Of a stretch of 64,000 nucleotides of DNA, positions 1 through 11,542 are shown in pieces. The notes beneath the pieces were generated by a model, which was given only the letters and a program-made list of their open reading frames with translations, made no database searches and had not been told where the DNA came from. Source of the DNA: Clostridium zeae. GTDB lineage: Bacteria > Bacillota > Clostridia > Clostridiales > Clostridiaceae. Position numbers and translations under genes: made by a program. Each line of letters begins with the position of its first letter. The stretch's first letter is position 1. The stretch covers positions 1,812,396-1,876,395 of the forward strand of contig NZ_BMBA01000001.1 in assembly GCF_017312485.1 (NCBI RefSeq), given 5' to 3'.

Positions 1-792
1 TGCTTCAATAAGCTCATCTTCATGAATTACATCTCTTAATCTTAGCTCATCATCTAGTATATAAAAGGTGTTGAACTTATTTTTATCTACCAATCCTAAT
101 ACATTAATCAATCCTAATTTAAAGTGAACAGATATGGTTTTATTATCTATATATTTCTTTTTCCCAAGTCTCGTTCTCTTCTTTATTATATCTCCCATAA
201 TGATATACATTACCTTTCTTTTTTCATTATATGTTATAAACAGTATAAAGCATGATGTAAGTAATACGCTAAGATTAAATATATGTATTGTAGATAAATA
301 AATAAATATGCCAATCCCTATTATCCCTACCCCATAGCTTATATATGAAGTTATAATATGAGCTTTTTTATAGAACATTCTAGAACTCAAAAGCGTTCTT
401 AAAACCTTTGATCCGTCTAACGGATATGCAGGAAGCAGATTGAACATTCCCAAAACTAAGTTTATCTCCATGGAATTATTAATAAACTCTGCAGGAACTA
501 CTTTGTAGGCCATGTATAATATACCAAACATAATAAAATTAAAAGCCGGTCCCGAAATTGAAAGAAGTATTTCTTCTTTATGAGTTAATCCATCGAAATC
601 ACTTAGTTCTAAAGCGGTTCCAAAGGGATGAATCTTAAAGTTATCTATACTTAGGTTCATCCACTTTGCTACAATATAATGGGTCATCTCATGGAATATT
701 ATCCATAAAAAACCTAAAAATATCATAGATCTAAATCCTAAAATAAAAAATATAAGTATTTGCGGAATTAGCCACTTGCTTATTTTTACCAT
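1..792 (-). CDS. spoIVFB: SpoIVFB-type intramembrane site-2 protease (M50), 3' end outside window
   Basis: Reading leftward from ATG at 792 gives 264 residues that stay open to the window edge, so the C-terminus is missing. The zinc motif HEMTH (H34, E35, H38) lies in a hydrophobic helix and the second motif NLLPAYPLDG (118-127) supplies the metal-ligand Asp, both typical of S2P metalloproteases. Several membrane helices follow, then the start of a CBS-like C-terminal region (from about residue 210). The start is preceded by AGGAGA. SpoIVFB is known to cleave pro-sigmaK in the mother cell during sporulation. Adjacent spoIVFA, its regulatory partner, supports the assignment. Family identity is very secure; the exact sporulation role is inferred from family and context. 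Confidence 0.93.
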   Translation of the reverse strand, partial: MVKISKWLIPQILIFFILGFRSMIFLGFLWIIFHEMTHYIVAKWMNLSIDNFKIHPFGTALELSDFDGLTHKEEILLSISGPAFNFIMFGILYMAYKVVPAEFINNSMEINLVLGMFNLLPAYPLDGSKVLRTLLSSRMFYKKAHIITSYISYGVGIIGIGIFIYLSTIHIFNLSVLLTSCFILFITYNEKRKVMYIIMGDIIKKRTRLGKKKYIDNKTISVHFKLGLINVLGLVDKNKFNTFYILDDELRLRDVIHEDELIEA

Positions 793-815
793 TAAATTCT
801 CCTAAAGAATTGCTA

Positions 816-1628
816 CTAAAATATCATATATTCCTTTGGGTCTTTATTTTCTCCCATATAGCTCAAAGAAAATATAATACATGCCTTACTCAAATTTTTT
901 ACACTCTGGCTTTTGCCTAGAAATTGGCCTTTATCTACCTTCTCGCCTTCTTTTACACCTATCTCTTTTAATCCAGAGCATTTTGTCTCAATTCCATTTC
1001 CATGATCTATAATTACGTAGCTGCCAATATCTTTCTCATCAGCCACCTTCTTTACTGTGCCTTCATTAGGTGCTATTACCTCTGTATTCTCGTTTATATC
1101 TATCACTATTGATTTATCTGCTTGCTTTGCACTGAGTTCACTATCTATTTTCCCTTTAACAGGTGTTACAAAACTCTCTTTCGATTTTTCTTTCAGTGTT
1201 TTTTCTCCAGTTACATTGGACTTAAAGGTCTCGATATAATTTTCTAAGTTATCCCTGAGGCTTGTAGTATCTTTAAAATTCACATTGCTTATGTATGAAA
1301 CTATTTTAGGATCTAAATACTTATTATAATCAAGGTTATTGTTGATTACATCTTTTGCATACTTGTACGCCACTGTTGTTTGAGGCGTAACCATAGTTTT
1401 ACATACAATAACAAAAACACTTAAGCACAAAACCCCTATAAGCTCTTGTGTTATCCTGTTTATAACCATATTTTTATTAATTCCATTAAAATTGTTTACT
1501 CCCGCACTGTATTCTCTTTTGTTAGTATGAGTTTCTTGCACTCCATATGCAGCGTATGGATTCTGCGTCCTTTGTCTTTGCAATATTTTTGCGTAGTAGC
1601 TCTCATATTCATTATTATACTTTCCCAT
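816..1628 (-). CDS. spoIVFA: SpoIVFA-like membrane protein with degenerate LytM/M23 domain
   Basis: A 270-residue protein starting at ATG 1628, chosen because GGGAGGAAAAGG directly precedes it (an in-frame start 45 bases upstream has no such site). There is a cytoplasmic N-terminus of about 58 residues, one membrane helix (about 60-80) and a C-terminal M23/LytM-like region (about 180-265). The DHGNG motif is kept, but the usual HxH ligand segment reads KCSG, so zinc peptidase activity is unlikely. This matches SpoIVFA, the known inhibitor/scaffold of SpoIVFB, which is encoded 24 bases downstream. The gene follows the mgsA terminator and so is probably transcribed separately, expected under a sporulation sigma factor, though no clear promoter was identified. 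Confidence 0.88.
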   Translation of the reverse strand: MGKYNNEYESYYAKILQRQRTQNPYAAYGVQETHTNKREYSAGVNNFNGINKNMVINRITQELIGVLCLSVFVIVCKTMVTPQTTVAYKYAKDVINNNLDYNKYLDPKIVSYISNVNFKDTTSLRDNLENYIETFKSNVTGEKTLKEKSKESFVTPVKGKIDSELSAKQADKSIVIDINENTEVIAPNEGTVKKVADEKDIGSYVIIDHGNGIETKCSGLKEIGVKEGEKVDKGQFLGKSQSVKNLSKACIIFSLSYMGENKDPKEYMIF

Positions 1629-1666
1629 CCTTTTCCTCCCACGTTCACAAATATTTATATATAGCT

Positions 1667-1712
1667 GAATCACTTAATAAATTTTATATTTTCAAGTTAA
1701 AGCAGTACATCT
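1667..1712 (-). repeat. possible deletion derivative of the 97-bp AGATGTAC element
   Basis: On the minus strand this stretch begins AGATGTACTGCTTTAA and continues into TTGAAAATATAAAA and TTAAGTGAT. These match the left end and right third of the full element at 47518-47614 with the middle missing. It lies in the leader just upstream of spoIVFA. Short and AT-rich, so chance similarity is possible. Confidence 0.4.
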
Positions 1713-1814
1713 TTAATTCAAGAAATACTACTGCTTCAATTTATATCAAGTTCATATTATATATATTTGCGATAGGTGAATTATATGATAAAAGTATATA
1801 AGAAAGTTGCTGTA

Positions 1815-1871
1815 CTAATAAAACAAAACACTACTTAAATCATAGTTATCTCCTATAATCTAAGTAGTGTT
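1815..1871 (-). terminator. Rho-independent terminator after mgsA
   Basis: An 11-bp perfect stem AACACTACTTA (1827-1837) / TAAGTAGTGTT (1861-1871) with a 23-nt loop that can pair further. On the minus strand it is followed by TTTGTTTTATTAG. It lies 22 bases past the mgsA stop codon. Confidence 0.8.
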
Positions 1872-1892
1872 CTATCTTCTATAAAAATCTAT

Positions 1893-2255
1893 TTATTTTA
1901 GTGATTTCATAAAAACTTCTGCACTTCCTACGTTAGTCGCAACTGGTATATGATGAACATCACATAATCTTATCAATGCCGTAACGTCTGGTTCATGTGG
2001 CTGAGCAGTCAAAGGATCTCTTAAAAATATAACTAAATCCATATTCCCTTCAGCAATTTTACTTCCTATTTGTTGATCTCCACCAAGAGGTCCTGATAAA
2101 AATCTATGTACTGGAAGTCCAGTTTCTTCAGTTATTCTCTTTCCTGTAGTTCCTGTTGCATATAAAGTATGCTTTTCAAAAATATGCTTGTACCTGTTTA
2201 CAAATTCCAGCATATCATCTTTCTTCTCATCGTGTGCTATTAGCGAAATATTCAT
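1893..2255 (-). CDS. mgsA: methylglyoxal synthase
   Basis: A 120-residue protein that converts dihydroxyacetone phosphate to methylglyoxal and phosphate, a cytosolic glycolytic bypass that relieves sugar-phosphate build-up. Visible signature elements are the phosphate-binding ATGTTGK (33-39), [10 protein letters not shown] with the catalytic Asp at 60, and [14 protein letters not shown] (77-90) with His87 and Asp90. Length is slightly short for the family (130-150) but complete. It begins 15 bases after rodA and ends before a terminator, so it is probably the last gene of the mre-min-rodA transcript. That linkage is common in clostridia and is positional rather than functional as far as known. 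Confidence 0.96.
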   Translation of the reverse strand: MNISLIAHDEKKDDMLEFVNRYKHIFEKHTLYATGTTGKRITEETGLPVHRFLSGPLGGDQQIGSKIAEGNMDLVIFLRDPLTAQPHEPDVTALIRLCDVHHIPVATNVGSAEVFMKSLK

Positions 2256-2270
2256 AATACCCTTTTCCCC

Positions 2271-3395
2271 CTAAAAATTAATCTTTTTCTTTCTCATACC
2301 AATATTTATAATTAAGGCTATAGACATTACAGTTGTCAAAAGTGAACTACCACCATAACTAACCAGCGGCAAAGTTATTCCCGTGATAGGCATGATCCCA
2401 ATAGTCATCCCAATATTTTGTAATATTGCAAATAGAAAATACGATGCCATACCAACACAAATCATTGACCCAAAAACATCTTTAGAAACCTTTGCTGTTC
2501 TTATTGTTCTATATACTATAACTCCATAAAGTATAAGTAGAATTATACCACCAATGGTACCCCAATGTTCCCCAATTACTGCAAAAATAAAATCTGTTTG
2601 CTTTTCCGGAACAAATTGACCTACATAACTAGTAGCTGAATCTTGAGACAACTTAAATCCAGTGCCAAAAAATCCACCTGATCCTATACCTGTCATTGAC
2701 TGCATTAATTGAAGTCCGGATCCAAGCTCGTCCGCTTCTGGATTTAAGAATGATATAAGCCTTCTTTTCTGATAAGGCTCAATAAGCCCAGAATTCCACA
2801 ACAGAATAATTCCAAAAACTAATGAAGTTAATCCACCTAAGATAATCTTCATATCTAGCCCCGCACAGAAGAATATTCCGAGTACAATAAAGAAACAAAC
2901 CATAGTCATTCCCATATCAGGCTGAATTACTATAAGGGCAACAGGGACTAATGTATATGCTGCTAAAATCATAAAGTTTTTCAGATTATTTACCTTTAAT
3001 TCCATCTCATCTAACTTTTTAGCTAACATAAATATAATAGCTACCTTCGCTAACTCTGAGGCTTGGATAGAAAATAGCGATCCAACTTTTATCCAACCTC
3101 TAGCGCCATTTATAGTAGCCCCCATAAACCTAGTGTAAATCAATAAAATTATTGATCCCCAATATAATATAGGTGCAAATCCTCTAAGAATGTTGTAATC
3201 TACAAGTAATATAAAATAGAGAACCACCAGCGATACTCCGAACCACAGAAGCTGTTTCTTTGCATCAGTAGCATCAGGTTTCATAGCTGCATAGATATTA
3301 ACTATTCCAAATAACACTATTAAAATTGTTGCAATAAGGATACTAAAATCCATTTCTCTGAGAAGTTTAGTATCTAGCTTTAACCTTTTAAGCAT
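2271..3395 (-). CDS. rodA: RodA peptidoglycan glycosyltransferase (SEDS family)
   Basis: A 374-residue polytopic membrane protein with about ten hydrophobic helices and SEDS motifs, including an extracellular segment with PEKQTDFIFAVIGEHWG (around 265-280) and the C-terminal LPLVSYGGSS motif. RodA polymerises glycan strands from lipid II, working with the class B PBP encoded upstream at 5591-8434 as the core elongasome synthase. The start has GGAGG at good spacing. It follows minE after a gap of about 190 bp, so it may have its own promoter or be read through from minCDE. FtsW or SpoVE are the alternatives within the family; the mre/min location favours RodA. Confidence 0.92.
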   Translation of the reverse strand: MLKRLKLDTKLLREMDFSILIATILIVLFGIVNIYAAMKPDATDAKKQLLWFGVSLVVLYFILLVDYNILRGFAPILYWGSIILLIYTRFMGATINGARGWIKVGSLFSIQASELAKVAIIFMLAKKLDEMELKVNNLKNFMILAAYTLVPVALIVIQPDMGMTMVCFFIVLGIFFCAGLDMKIILGGLTSLVFGIILLWNSGLIEPYQKRRLISFLNPEADELGSGLQLMQSMTGIGSGGFFGTGFKLSQDSATSYVGQFVPEKQTDFIFAVIGEHWGTIGGIILLILYGVIVYRTIRTAKVSKDVFGSMICVGMASYFLFAILQNIGMTIGIMPITGITLPLVSYGGSSLLTTVMSIALIINIGMRKKKINF

Positions 3396-3586
3396 GGTAC
3401 TACCTCCACAACTTTAGTTTTTAATAAACATCTTTAGTTAAAAAAGTTCTAAGCGCATATACATATTATATCTTAAAAATTTAAAAATCTAAACTACAAA
3501 ATAGTTAAAAAAACTACAAAATTCAATCCACATAGCTGTCATAATTTGTACAGTATGTGGATTATATTAAACTTCTATTGCTTTAT

Positions 3587-3853
3587 TTATCTTCCTCTTA
3601 CATTCTTTATAGGGATATTCGCTACTAAGGCAGGAGAATCCCCATCCATTTCACCAGTTTTGGTTATTGTAATATCAATATCATCACTATCGATTTCTAC
3701 GTATTTTGAGATAACTTCAAGAATTTCTTGTTTTATATTTTCTAAGACTTCAGGTGCTAAGTCTCCTCTATCATGTATTAGTATTAGTTTCAATCTATCT
3801 TTTGCTACGTCCTTAGGTGTTGGTTTATTAGAAAACATTTTAAATAAATCCAT
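3587..3853 (-). CDS. minE: cell division topological specificity factor MinE
   Basis: An 88-residue protein with an N-terminal membrane-targeting/MinD-binding segment (MDLFKMFSN) and a compact C-terminal dimerisation domain, the normal MinE size. MinE stimulates MinD ATPase to drive pole-to-pole Min oscillation and confine FtsZ rings to mid-cell. It starts 12 bases after minD with AGGAGG upstream and is clearly co-transcribed with minC-minD. Presence of MinE rather than DivIVA-only positioning is typical of clostridia. Confidence 0.95.
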   Translation of the reverse strand: MDLFKMFSNKPTPKDVAKDRLKLILIHDRGDLAPEVLENIKQEILEVISKYVEIDSDDIDITITKTGEMDGDSPALVANIPIKNVRGR

Positions 3854-3865
3854 TTACAACACCTC

Positions 3866-4663
3866 CTATTTCTTTTTGAATAATCTTTTTAAAGAATTAA
3901 AGAAACCGCCCACCTCGTTACTCAAGTCTAAAAGTGGTACTTCTTCACCAGTTATTCTTCTTGCTATATTTCTAAACGCTTGTCCAGCAAAAGCTTTATC
4001 ATCTAATACTATTGGTTCTCCCTTATTTGTAGAAACTGTAATAGTCTTATCATCAGGCACAATCCCAAGAAGCTTTACTGATAATGTTTCAATTATATCT
4101 GGTACATCCAGCATATCTCCTCTTTGAGTCATTTCATAATTTAATCTATTTACTATCACTTGATGATCTTCTAAACCTTTAGCATCAAGTTTACCTATAA
4201 CTCTATCAGCATCTCTAACAGAGGTAATTTCAGGGTTTACAACAACAACCGCTCTATCTGCTCCTACTATTGCATTTTCAAAACCTTGTTCTATACCAGC
4301 AGGACAATCTATTAATACATAATCAAATTCTTCTTTAAGCTCATTTACAAGCTTTAACATCTGCTGTGTGCTAATGTCATTTTTATCTTTAGTTTGAGCT
4401 GTTGGTAGCAAAAATAAATTTGAAAATCTCTTATCCTTTATTAATGCTTGCTTTGTTCTACATCTATTTTCTATTACATCAATGATAGTATAAACTATTC
4501 TATTTTCTAATCCCAAAAGAACATCTAAGTTTCTAAGACCTGTATCCCCATCTACCACTACTACCCTTTTACCTAAAGCTGCTAAAGCTGTCCCTATATT
4601 GGCAGTGGTTGTAGTTTTTCCAACTCCGCCTTTGCCTGACGTTATTACTATTGAAACTCCCAT
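3866..4663 (-). CDS. minD: septum site-determining ATPase MinD
   Basis: A 265-residue ParA/MinD ATPase. The deviant Walker A motif GKGGVGKTTTT lies at residues 10-20, the switch region carries the DCPAGIE motif, and the C-terminus ends in an amphipathic basic helix (FFNSLKRLFKKK) matching the MinD membrane-targeting sequence. MinD-ATP binds the membrane and recruits MinC to block FtsZ assembly. It sits between minC and minE with short gaps, forming the minCDE operon; GGAGG precedes the start. Confidence 0.97.
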   Translation of the reverse strand: MGVSIVITSGKGGVGKTTTTANIGTALAALGKRVVVVDGDTGLRNLDVLLGLENRIVYTIIDVIENRCRTKQALIKDKRFSNLFLLPTAQTKDKNDISTQQMLKLVNELKEEFDYVLIDCPAGIEQGFENAIVGADRAVVVVNPEITSVRDADRVIGKLDAKGLEDHQVIVNRLNYEMTQRGDMLDVPDIIETLSVKLLGIVPDDKTITVSTNKGEPIVLDDKAFAGQAFRNIARRITGEEVPLLDLSNEVGGFFNSLKRLFKKK

Positions 4664-4667
4664 TTAC

Positions 4668-5312
4668 TTAATCCCTCCATGCACTTATGTATTTATTAGG
4701 TAAGTATGGCTCAACAACTATTTCCCCATCCTTAATCTTTGCTACTTCTGGATATGTAGGCTTCTCCCCTTCTGGAGATATTGTAATCAAATTACTTATG
4801 CTTAAAATTTCAGGTTGAAGCATAAACGCTGCAATAATTGACTTTTTATTCCCATTGATTCCAGCATGCACTTGACCTTTTATACTCCCCAAAACTATTA
4901 TATTTCCAGCTGCTGATACTTCAGCACCATTGTTTATATCACCTATAATAACTATATTTCCCGGGTAATTGATACTTTGACCACCTCTTACTGTTTTCCT
5001 TATAAATTTAGTTCTTCCTTCATATACTCCAGTAAAAGACTTACTTTCTTTTTCTTCCTTCTCTTGGAATATACAATCCTTAATCATGATTTCATCAAAG
5101 AGAACATCCTTTAACCTTCTCATTTGCTTATCATTTATATGTTTCAAATCGGCAATAAAAGTCAGAGTGGCTCCCACATAAAACTGTTTACCAGAATTTA
5201 GCCTCTCTAATAATCTTTCGAGCATTTCGTCAAAATCTTTAAACTTATCCATATTTATTAGGGCTATAATTCCTTCTCTGTTTCCTTTTATAAAAATACC
5301 CTCGTCTAACAT
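4668..5312 (-). CDS. minC: septum formation inhibitor MinC
   Basis: A 214-residue protein from ATG 5312, placed by the site GGAGG followed by TTTTT and ATG; an in-frame TTG four codons upstream overlaps that site and is rejected. The N-terminal domain is the FtsZ-destabilising region. The C-terminal half shows the right-handed beta-helix repeat pattern of MinC ([23 protein letters not shown], given in part: GDINNG, AAGNIIV, GSIKG), which binds MinD. Only 4 bases separate it from minD. It lies downstream of the mrdA terminator module, so minCDE probably has its own promoter in 5313-5480. Confidence 0.94.
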   Translation of the reverse strand: MLDEGIFIKGNREGIIALINMDKFKDFDEMLERLLERLNSGKQFYVGATLTFIADLKHINDKQMRRLKDVLFDEIMIKDCIFQEKEEKESKSFTGVYEGRTKFIRKTVRGGQSINYPGNIVIIGDINNGAEVSAAGNIIVLGSIKGQVHAGINGNKKSIIAAFMLQPEILSISNLITISPEGEKPTYPEVAKIKDGEIVVEPYLPNKYISAWRD

Positions 5313-5479
5313 AAAAACCTCCAAAGCTTACCCTTCTTATGTTCTAATTCAACAACAACTGATAAAAACCCTTTTTAAATCTATAAAATAATTATATCAT
5401 CTACATAAGATATATAAAGTTTTTTCTACAATTTAAATACAAATTTTAATACATATTAATATAATAGATATTTTTTTGT

Positions 5480-5567
5480 AAAAAAAAGTCGCTGAAGCGA
5501 CCTTCTTCAGCGAGCTTTTTTAACGCGTCTGCCTTTCCGAATGCATATGAGGAAAATTTGGCAGGCG
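5480..5567 (-). ncRNA. 3'-UTR double-hairpin module, copy 1 (structured hairpin plus terminator)
   Basis: Just past the mrdA stop codon. In minus-strand order, a hairpin at 5567-5524 pairs CGC with GCG, CTGCC with GGCAG and TTTCC with GGAAA around a 12-nt loop. It is followed by an A-rich spacer and a Rho-independent terminator (TCGCTGAAG 5489-5497 / CTTCAGCGA 5505-5513) ending in a T tract. The same arrangement recurs at 40410-40488 and 41720-41799. The terminator call is firm; calling the whole unit one RNA module is inference from three copies with covariation. Confidence 0.7.
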
Positions 5568-5590
5568 ATATATTATTGTTATTTTATTAT

Positions 5591-8434
5591 TTACTTTACA
5601 TTATCATCCTTAAAATCTTCCAAAGGAGGATTTAAAGTATAGTCGAACATAGGCTGATAATTTGGGTACTGCTGCTTTATTTGATCTCTGAAATAAGTTT
5701 CATATATAGCTCTTGCAACTGGTGCTCCCATATTACCTTGATATCCATCATACATAACTACAGCAACCACTATTTGTGGATCATCTACTGGTGCAAAAGA
5801 TACATACACAGAGTAGTCACTTCTTCCGTAATCTTCCTCATTAGCATTGTATGTAGCAGTTCCAGTCTTACCAGCAGTCTGGATTGGGAAGCCTACAAAG
5901 TGAGCTCTGGCAGTACCTTCATCAGTACCATTGTTAACAATATACATTCCTTGCTTTATAGCATTTAGAGTTTCTGGCTTAATATTCATTTTACCTAAAA
6001 TTTCTGGCTTATACTCTTTTACTACCTTCCCGCTATTATCAGTTATCTGATCAACAAGATGAACCTTATATCTTGTTCCTCCATTTGCAATTGTAGAAAT
6101 ATAGCTAGCAAGTTGAACCAAGCTAAAGTTGTTTATACCTTGTCCTATCGATGCATTTACAAGCTCTGCCGGTGTATTTACAGCACCATTCTTGTCATAT
6201 ATGAATTGATCAATGGCATCTATAACCGCTCCATGAGAATATTTTCTACCTGTAGCATTATAAGCCTTTATTCTATCATCAAATATTTTTGAATTACTCT
6301 GTAAATCGTTCAATAAATTTTTCAATTTAGTATTAAAATCATTAAAACTTAATTTACCACCACTACTATCTTTAATAAAGTTTATAACTAAATCTTTTAT
6401 CTGTTGTTTAGTTTCTTTTAATTTATCATCGTCATCATCTTTTGCTTGGATATCCAAAGGAACAAAACTATATGATCCATAAGCTCCTTTTGATAGAGCA
6501 TCAACTAATTCAAATCTTGAGTAATATAAAGTTTGGCTTTTGAAATATTCGTAGTTATATGTTTGTCCGAAGTTTTCTCCTATTTCAATACCAGTGCTTC
6601 CTTTTTGATTGCTCTTAGGATCTGTTCCCATACCAAGCTGCCATGCGTATTTTGCTAAACTATCTAGAGCTTTAGTATCTGAACCATTTTTAACATACAT
6701 TCTATATCCCATTTCATAATAGTAGAAGTTACATGATACAGCTAGAGCTCTCTTTAAATCAACTATTCCATATTCATGTTCATCAGCAGGTGCCCAAGAT
6801 CCAAAAACATCTGGATGTATATCAAAATATTTCTTACCATATAAAGTTTCACTAGGGGTAACAACACCCTCTTCTAAAGCAGCAAGTGATGTTAAAGGCT
6901 TAAAAGTTGATCCAGGAGGTATTAATCCCATAGTTGCATAGTTATAAAACGGTTTAGGATATAAATCATATTTGTCTTGCCTATTCCCATTGGCATCCTT
7001 TGGAAATAACTCATCTACACTTTTGCTTAGGTTGTATTTCGATACAATCATCTTTCCATATGCTTCATAATCAGGAGCGAAAAATTGCTTCGATAATTCC
7101 GGAGTAAGTTTTCCTGGTTCTGAGAATATATTAGCATCAAATCCTGGATTACTAACCATTGCTAAAACTCTTCCTGTTTTTGCTTCTATAGCAACAGCTG
7201 CACCTCTTGTAGTATTAAAGTTTTTTGATATCTTATACTGAGGGTCATTTACCTGAGTTTTAACATAGTCCATTCTTTCTTGAAGTGCCTTTTCTGCAGA
7301 ATACTGAATGTTCTTATCTATACTTAAATGAACATTCTCACCAGGGCTTGGCTCAAGATCAAATAACTCTTCTGTTTTTCTACCTTGGGAATCGACCTTA
7401 ATTGTAGTCCCTCCAGTATTTCCTTTCAGCACTGATTCAAAAGCAGATTCTATTCCTGATTTTCCTATGACATCTGTAGATACGTCATAGCCTCTTTCTT
7501 CGTATCTGTCTTTTTTACTGCTATCTATTGATGCAACGTAGCCAATTACGCTAGAAGCTAAATTATATTGCCCATAAGGATAGTACCTCATAGGTTCTAG
7601 AGCCACATCTACTCCTGGAAGACTAGTTAACTTTTGATAAAATATTGATGCTGTATCTTTTTTTATGTTTGCAGCTATAGTAACAGGCTTAAAGCCTGAA
7701 AAACTCTGCATCTTTATAGCATCTTTAACCAACATATATCTTCTAATATCATTCATAGAAAATTTCTTTAAAAGCATTTCTGTTATTTCTTGTCCACTTA
7801 AACCTTTATAAGTCTTTCTTTCATCAGCTGTAGGATTCAGCATATCATACATTTGATAAAACTTAACCATATAATAAAAGGTATCTTTTGCGCTTATCTT
7901 TACAAGCTCTTCATCTATTTTACTTTCATCATCATCAGTAAGCTCCTGCTTACCCTTAAACAGTTTGTTCTTTATATCATCATTCATACCTCTATCTCTT
8001 TTGAATCTGATCTCTAAAGCTCTTTTACTATCATCAGACGAAACATTAAAATCGAAATAAGGTTCGCCTTTATCATTAATTTTAAGATTTAATGTATCTT
8101 GCTGAGAATCTTTATTCTCATCTAAAAGTTTAAATACTTGCTTCATAGTTGTATAAAAACTTTTAGATGAGTCATCAGTTTGAGTAAATGTTAAAGTATA
8201 CACCTGTTTATTGGTAGCTAACAGATTACCTTGAGAATCATATATCTTTCCTCTAGGAGCTTTTTCTGTAACTAATCTTCTTGAACTAGTATTTGCTCGG
8301 TCCGTATAATCATCATACTTAAAAATTTGTAAATATATCAGCCTTCCAACTATAGCTGAAAATATAATAAACATTATTACTATTACTACTGTATATCGAT
8401 TCACTGTCTTCTTTTTCTTCTTAACGTTATTCAT
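5591..8434 (-). CDS. mrdA: penicillin-binding protein 2, class B transpeptidase
   Basis: A 947-residue protein from ATG 8434 (TAGGTG six bases upstream; a GTG three codons earlier overlaps that site). Short basic cytoplasmic tail, one membrane anchor (about 15-37), PBP dimer domain, then the transpeptidase domain. All three active-site motifs are visible: STFK with the acylated Ser near 508, SCN near 567 and KTGTAT near 857. It cross-links peptidoglycan for side-wall growth as the partner of RodA. It is longer than bacillar PBP2 (about 700), with extra Lys/Asp-rich sequence between the SxN and KTG motifs, as in other clostridia. It follows mreD by 12 bases. Confidence 0.95.
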   Translation of the reverse strand: MNNVKKKKKTVNRYTVVIVIMFIIFSAIVGRLIYLQIFKYDDYTDRANTSSRRLVTEKAPRGKIYDSQGNLLATNKQVYTLTFTQTDDSSKSFYTTMKQVFKLLDENKDSQQDTLNLKINDKGEPYFDFNVSSDDSKRALEIRFKRDRGMNDDIKNKLFKGKQELTDDDESKIDEELVKISAKDTFYYMVKFYQMYDMLNPTADERKTYKGLSGQEITEMLLKKFSMNDIRRYMLVKDAIKMQSFSGFKPVTIAANIKKDTASIFYQKLTSLPGVDVALEPMRYYPYGQYNLASSVIGYVASIDSSKKDRYEERGYDVSTDVIGKSGIESAFESVLKGNTGGTTIKVDSQGRKTEELFDLEPSPGENVHLSIDKNIQYSAEKALQERMDYVKTQVNDPQYKISKNFNTTRGAAVAIEAKTGRVLAMVSNPGFDANIFSEPGKLTPELSKQFFAPDYEAYGKMIVSKYNLSKSVDELFPKDANGNRQDKYDLYPKPFYNYATMGLIPPGSTFKPLTSLAALEEGVVTPSETLYGKKYFDIHPDVFGSWAPADEHEYGIVDLKRALAVSCNFYYYEMGYRMYVKNGSDTKALDSLAKYAWQLGMGTDPKSNQKGSTGIEIGENFGQTYNYEYFKSQTLYYSRFELVDALSKGAYGSYSFVPLDIQAKDDDDDKLKETKQQIKDLVINFIKDSSGGKLSFNDFNTKLKNLLNDLQSNSKIFDDRIKAYNATGRKYSHGAVIDAIDQFIYDKNGAVNTPAELVNASIGQGINNFSLVQLASYISTIANGGTRYKVHLVDQITDNSGKVVKEYKPEILGKMNIKPETLNAIKQGMYIVNNGTDEGTARAHFVGFPIQTAGKTGTATYNANEEDYGRSDYSVYVSFAPVDDPQIVVAVVMYDGYQGNMGAPVARAIYETYFRDQIKQQYPNYQPMFDYTLNPPLEDFKDDNVK

Positions 8435-8446
8435 TATTATCACCTA

Positions 8447-8947
8447 TTAATCTTTATTGAACTTCCACTGAACCTTCATATACTTCTTATTTGAAAATCT
8501 ATATACTCTGTTATATATTAAAAAAACTATAACCATATTGTACACTGCTGAAATAAGCATAGAATATCCCAAAGACATTTTAACCTTAGCTAAATACAAT
8601 ACAATCATAACAAATAATAACTTGATTATCGATAGACAAAATGTTGACAAAACAGGAATGAACTTCCTGTTTTTAAATATATTTTCACCGATAACAGCTG
8701 CTAAAATGCACAATAATAGATTAGCTAAAGCATTAATTCCATAATACTTATAGAAAAAAATATCCTGTAACAGTCCACTAAAAGCTCCAATTATAGTTGC
8801 TTCCCATCTTCCGTTTATTATGGAAAAGCAAATTACAAAGCATAATAATAGACTTGGAGCTCCATTAAATATTGAAAAGAAAGGGACAATACTGTTATCA
8901 AGAATTAATAAAATCAGGCATATAATTGCCAGCACAACTCTTTTCAC
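8447..8947 (-). CDS. mreD: rod-shape-determining protein MreD
   Basis: A 166-residue integral membrane protein with about five predicted helices and short basic loops, the expected size and composition of MreD. It starts with GTG at 8947, with GGGGGAC about eight bases upstream. MreD links the cytoplasmic MreB filament to MreC and the PBP2/RodA synthase. Sequence conservation in this family is low, so assignment rests strongly on position between mreC and mrdA, which is the standard order. Confidence 0.92.
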   Translation of the reverse strand: MKRVVLAIICLILLILDNSIVPFFSIFNGAPSLLLCFVICFSIINGRWEATIIGAFSGLLQDIFFYKYYGINALANLLLCILAAVIGENIFKNRKFIPVLSTFCLSIIKLLFVMIVLYLAKVKMSLGYSMLISAVYNMVIVFLIYNRVYRFSNKKYMKVQWKFNKD

Positions 8948-8960
8948 CTATTCGTCCCCC

Positions 8961-9815
8961 TTAGTCCTTATATTTTATCTCTTCTTTATTTCCATCTGGT
9001 GGTATTACTACGTACAATTCTTCTAGCTTATTAAAGTCCACAAAAGGTTTTATTATAGCACTTTTATTCACTTTAACTTTATCTTCTTCTACAGAGACCA
9101 CTGTTCCTATTTTTAGATCCTTTGGATACATGCCACCAAGCCCCGTAGTTGTTATTATATCTCCTTTATTTATCTGAGAATTTATTGGAAGTAAGTCTAA
9201 AACTGCTAACGGTTCGTTATCACTGTTTTTGTATCCTCTAACTATTCCTGAAATATCAGATTTATCTACTTTTGCATGAGCTGCAAAGTTTAAATTAGTA
9301 AGAGTCTGTACCTTTGACCAAGTCGAATTAGCTTCTACTACTTTTCCAACTAACCCTTCTGGTGCAATAACAATCATATCTTTCGCAATTCCAGCATTAG
9401 TTCCCTTACTTATTATATACCCATTAAGAGTGCCAAAATCTGGTTTTGCCACTATATATACACCAACATATGTGTAACTAGATTTTTGATCCTTAAAACC
9501 AAGTGCTTTTCTTAAGCTATCATTTTCGCCTTTTAATTTTCCGTATTCTATCAATTCATTTTCAAGTTCTATATTTTTTTGCTTAAGCTCTTCATTTTCC
9601 TTTTTAACTGCAGAGAAGTTAACAAAGAAATCTAGTCCACCTTTAGCCTTATCTGCTAAGGTATAAGCTGCTTTTTGTATAGGATTAAGTGCAGTGCCTG
9701 CTCCACTTACAATAGGATTGCTCGAATCTCTTTTAACACTGTAAATAATTATAGCTAAAAAGCTAACTGACAGCACTATAATAGTTACTGCCAGTTTATT
9801 TCTAAGAAGTCTCAT
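8961..9815 (-). CDS. mreC: rod-shape-determining protein MreC
   Basis: A 284-residue protein with a short cytoplasmic tail, a membrane helix (about 8-28), a coiled coil (about 62-105, rich in Glu/Lys heptads) and a C-terminal beta-rich extracellular domain with the conserved stretch beginning DMIVIAPEGLVGKV. MreC organises and activates the PBP2/RodA elongation machinery. It starts two bases after the mreB stop codon, consistent with translational coupling. Confidence 0.95.
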   Translation of the reverse strand: MRLLRNKLAVTIIVLSVSFLAIIIYSVKRDSSNPIVSGAGTALNPIQKAAYTLADKAKGGLDFFVNFSAVKKENEELKQKNIELENELIEYGKLKGENDSLRKALGFKDQKSSYTYVGVYIVAKPDFGTLNGYIISKGTNAGIAKDMIVIAPEGLVGKVVEANSTWSKVQTLTNLNFAAHAKVDKSDISGIVRGYKNSDNEPLAVLDLLPINSQINKGDIITTTGLGGMYPKDLKIGTVVSVEEDKVKVNKSAIIKPFVDFNKLEELYVVIPPDGNKEEIKYKD

Positions 9816-9816
9816 T

Positions 9817-11542
<1,726 letters not shown>

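Noticed and set aside
3546-4127. 193-codon plus-strand frame opposite minE/minD
   Set aside because: Antisense to conserved minE and minD; hydrophobic composition is a by-product of the complementary strand.
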